Assembly (NCBI GenBank): GCA_031310005.1
Contig: CM062380.1
Coordinates: 2,046,001 to 2,110,000, forward strand
Length of the DNA stretch: 64,000 nt
Reading direction: 5' to 3'
Source of the DNA: Dactylellina haptotyla
Taxonomy: Eukaryota > Ascomycota > Orbiliomycetes > Orbiliales > Orbiliaceae
Below are positions 62,728 through 64,000 of this stretch, piece by piece. The translations under genes were made by a program, and so were the position numbers. Numbering within the stretch: the stretch's first letter is position 1; each line of letters starts with the position of its first letter. The notes beneath the pieces are model-generated. The model did not search any database. It was not told the origin of the DNA and saw nothing but the letters and a program-made list of their open reading frames with translations.

Positions 62728-64000
62728 TCACTCCCTATCGTCTTCTTCAACATCCGCCTTTCCCTTTAACAACATCCGTCTAAATTCAGCATTCGTCTTC
62801 GGCTTTGATTCATCCACTTTCGTTTCATCATTATTCTCAGATTTTGATGGGCGGAAACCAAGTCCCATACGAGTTTTTCCACCCCTAACAGCCGGGACGG
62901 GTCGATGGACCCTTACAGGAGCTAGACTTGTGGTAGCCCTTTCATCCTGTTTCTTCTTCGCGAACGGATTCTCGCCAGGTTTCGCCTTTTTCTCTGGGGC
63001 AATTTTTAGCATTTCCTGGCGATCCCCAAATCTAATGCGTCGTCCGTCGATTGCATGTCCGTCAAGGGCAAGTGCAGCAGTACCCGCATCTTTGACTTCA
63101 TCAAATTCGACGATGGCTGCCTGGTGATCGAGCTTAAGCTGCACCTTCCGCAACGAACCGTACTTTTCAAATACAGCACGGACTTTATTGTCATTGACGG
63201 TGTCCGCGATATTAAGTACGTAGAGAGTTTTCTGGCGAATCGTGTCCTTGTCAGGAACATCTGGCATATCCGACGCCGTAGTAGACATTGGAGAAGCGGC
63301 GTTTTCTGGCGAGCCAGCGGATCCGTTAGGGAATTTTGCTTGTGTCTTTCCGGATGATTTTTTGCTTGCTGGTGCGCCCCCTTGAGGCTCACCAATTACC
63401 ACCATGAGTTTTCGGGATCTCAGTTTGTGTCCATTTAACTCGAGAGAAGCTTGAGCCGCTTCGGCGGTCTCATAGTCAAGAAATCCGTACCCGGAGTGGG
63501 TTCCTTTCCCTTTGCTAATCAATCGGACGGACTCAATAGTTCCATACTTGCTGAAGAGCTCTCTTACATCGGCCTCGGTAGCGTTGTAATCGACATTCCG
63601 TACAAATACTTCCCGTCCCTCGTGTCTAAATGTTTGCCGCTATGTTAGTAGACATGGACATCATAGTTAGAATATTTATGTTCAAACTTACACTGCGCCA
63701 CTCCTATCCTGCTTCGCACCAGGATCGGAGAGTTTAGATACAAGAGTGAACCCTTCGATTTCTTTCCCATTATAGCCTGCTGCCTTGTTGGCATCTTCCG
63801 AGGCTTCGAATTGGACGTAGCAGAACCTGCGATGGGTATTGTATTTGAGACTTGGAAATCGAACTTCGACAACCGGTCCGCATTCTTTGAAGAGCTCGCG
63901 GATCCATTTCTCATCAGCTGTAGGTGGGAAGTTTGTCACGTATAATGTAGTGTTGTGTCCGACCTCCACGCTGACTTCACGACCTTTCAACTTTTTCTTG
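62728..64000 (-). CDS. prp24: Prp24/SART3-type U4/U6 snRNP recycling factor, 3' part
   Basis: RNA-binding chaperone that re-anneals U4 and U6 snRNA. The N-terminal coding part lies beyond base 64000. Exons on the minus strand: 63692..>64000 and 62728..63625; the 66-base intron joins GAV to HEGREVFVRNVDYN. Three RRMs are visible: TLYVTNFPPTADEKWIRELF with FCYVQFEA; REVFVRNVDYNATEADVRELF with GYGFLDYE; and TLYVLNIADTVNDNKVRAVFEKYG with AAIVEFDE. The C-terminus carries NAEFRRMLLKG, the Lsm-interaction motif that contacts the Lsm2-8 ring on U6, which separates Prp24/SART3 from other multi-RRM proteins. A HAT-repeat N-terminus like that of SART3 would be outside the window, so its presence is unknown. 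Confidence 0.88.

Overview
The window is nuclear DNA from a filamentous ascomycete (Pezizomycotina). Evidence: short introns (mostly 50-80 bases) with GT...CTAAC/CTGAC...AG signals; fungal markers such as a class III chitin synthase, an AtfA-type bZIP factor, fungal isocitrate lyase and a dysferlin-domain protein; and genes on both strands about 2-3 kb apart. The high intron number of several housekeeping genes would fit an early-diverging class such as Orbiliomycetes or Pezizomycetes, but that is only a guess. I found no transposon, viral copy, CRISPR array, rRNA or convincing tRNA gene.

Layout: 0-2.4 kb, 3' part of a chitin synthase (+). 2.4-8.1 kb, a long stretch without genes, pyrimidine-rich and carrying simple repeats. 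8.1-15 kb, atfA (+), mitochondrial ribosomal protein L20 (+) and the Cys-Gly dipeptidase dug1 (+). 15.3-34.1 kb, a run of minus-strand genes: claudin-like membrane protein, CDK10-like kinase, glyoxalase-fold protein, large mitochondrial PPR-like protein, phytanoyl-CoA dioxygenase-like protein, isocitrate lyase, Cdt1, GH31 alpha-xylosidase. 35.5-37.4 kb, a dysferlin-domain protein (-). 39-49 kb, plus-strand genes: MOT1-type molybdate transporter with an SR-like tail, mad2, guf1, utp15 and an unrecognised gene. 49.5-54 kb, NADP-isocitrate dehydrogenase and an AMACR-type racemase (both -, both ending in SKL). 54.7-64 kb, histidine phosphatase (+), ACC deaminase (-), mbf1 (+), an unrecognised 756-residue gene (+), and the 3' part of prp24 (-), cut by the window edge.

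The genes form no pathway cluster. A loose metabolic theme is acetate/fatty-acid and peroxisomal metabolism (isocitrate lyase, NADP-IDH with SKL, AMACR with SKL, PhyH-like enzyme), and several others serve nuclear housekeeping (Cdt1, Mad2, CDK10, Utp15, Prp24).

The most striking observation is in the NADP-isocitrate dehydrogenase gene. Its reading frame and the invariant KNYDGDVQSD motif are restored only if a single-nucleotide exon (base 50016) is spliced between two consensus introns. The same gene has an 11-nt exon, guf1 has a 19-nt exon carrying its GTPase P-loop, and the histidine phosphatase has an 18-nt exon in its catalytic motif. All exon coordinates come from reading splice signals and frames by eye and have not been checked against transcripts.
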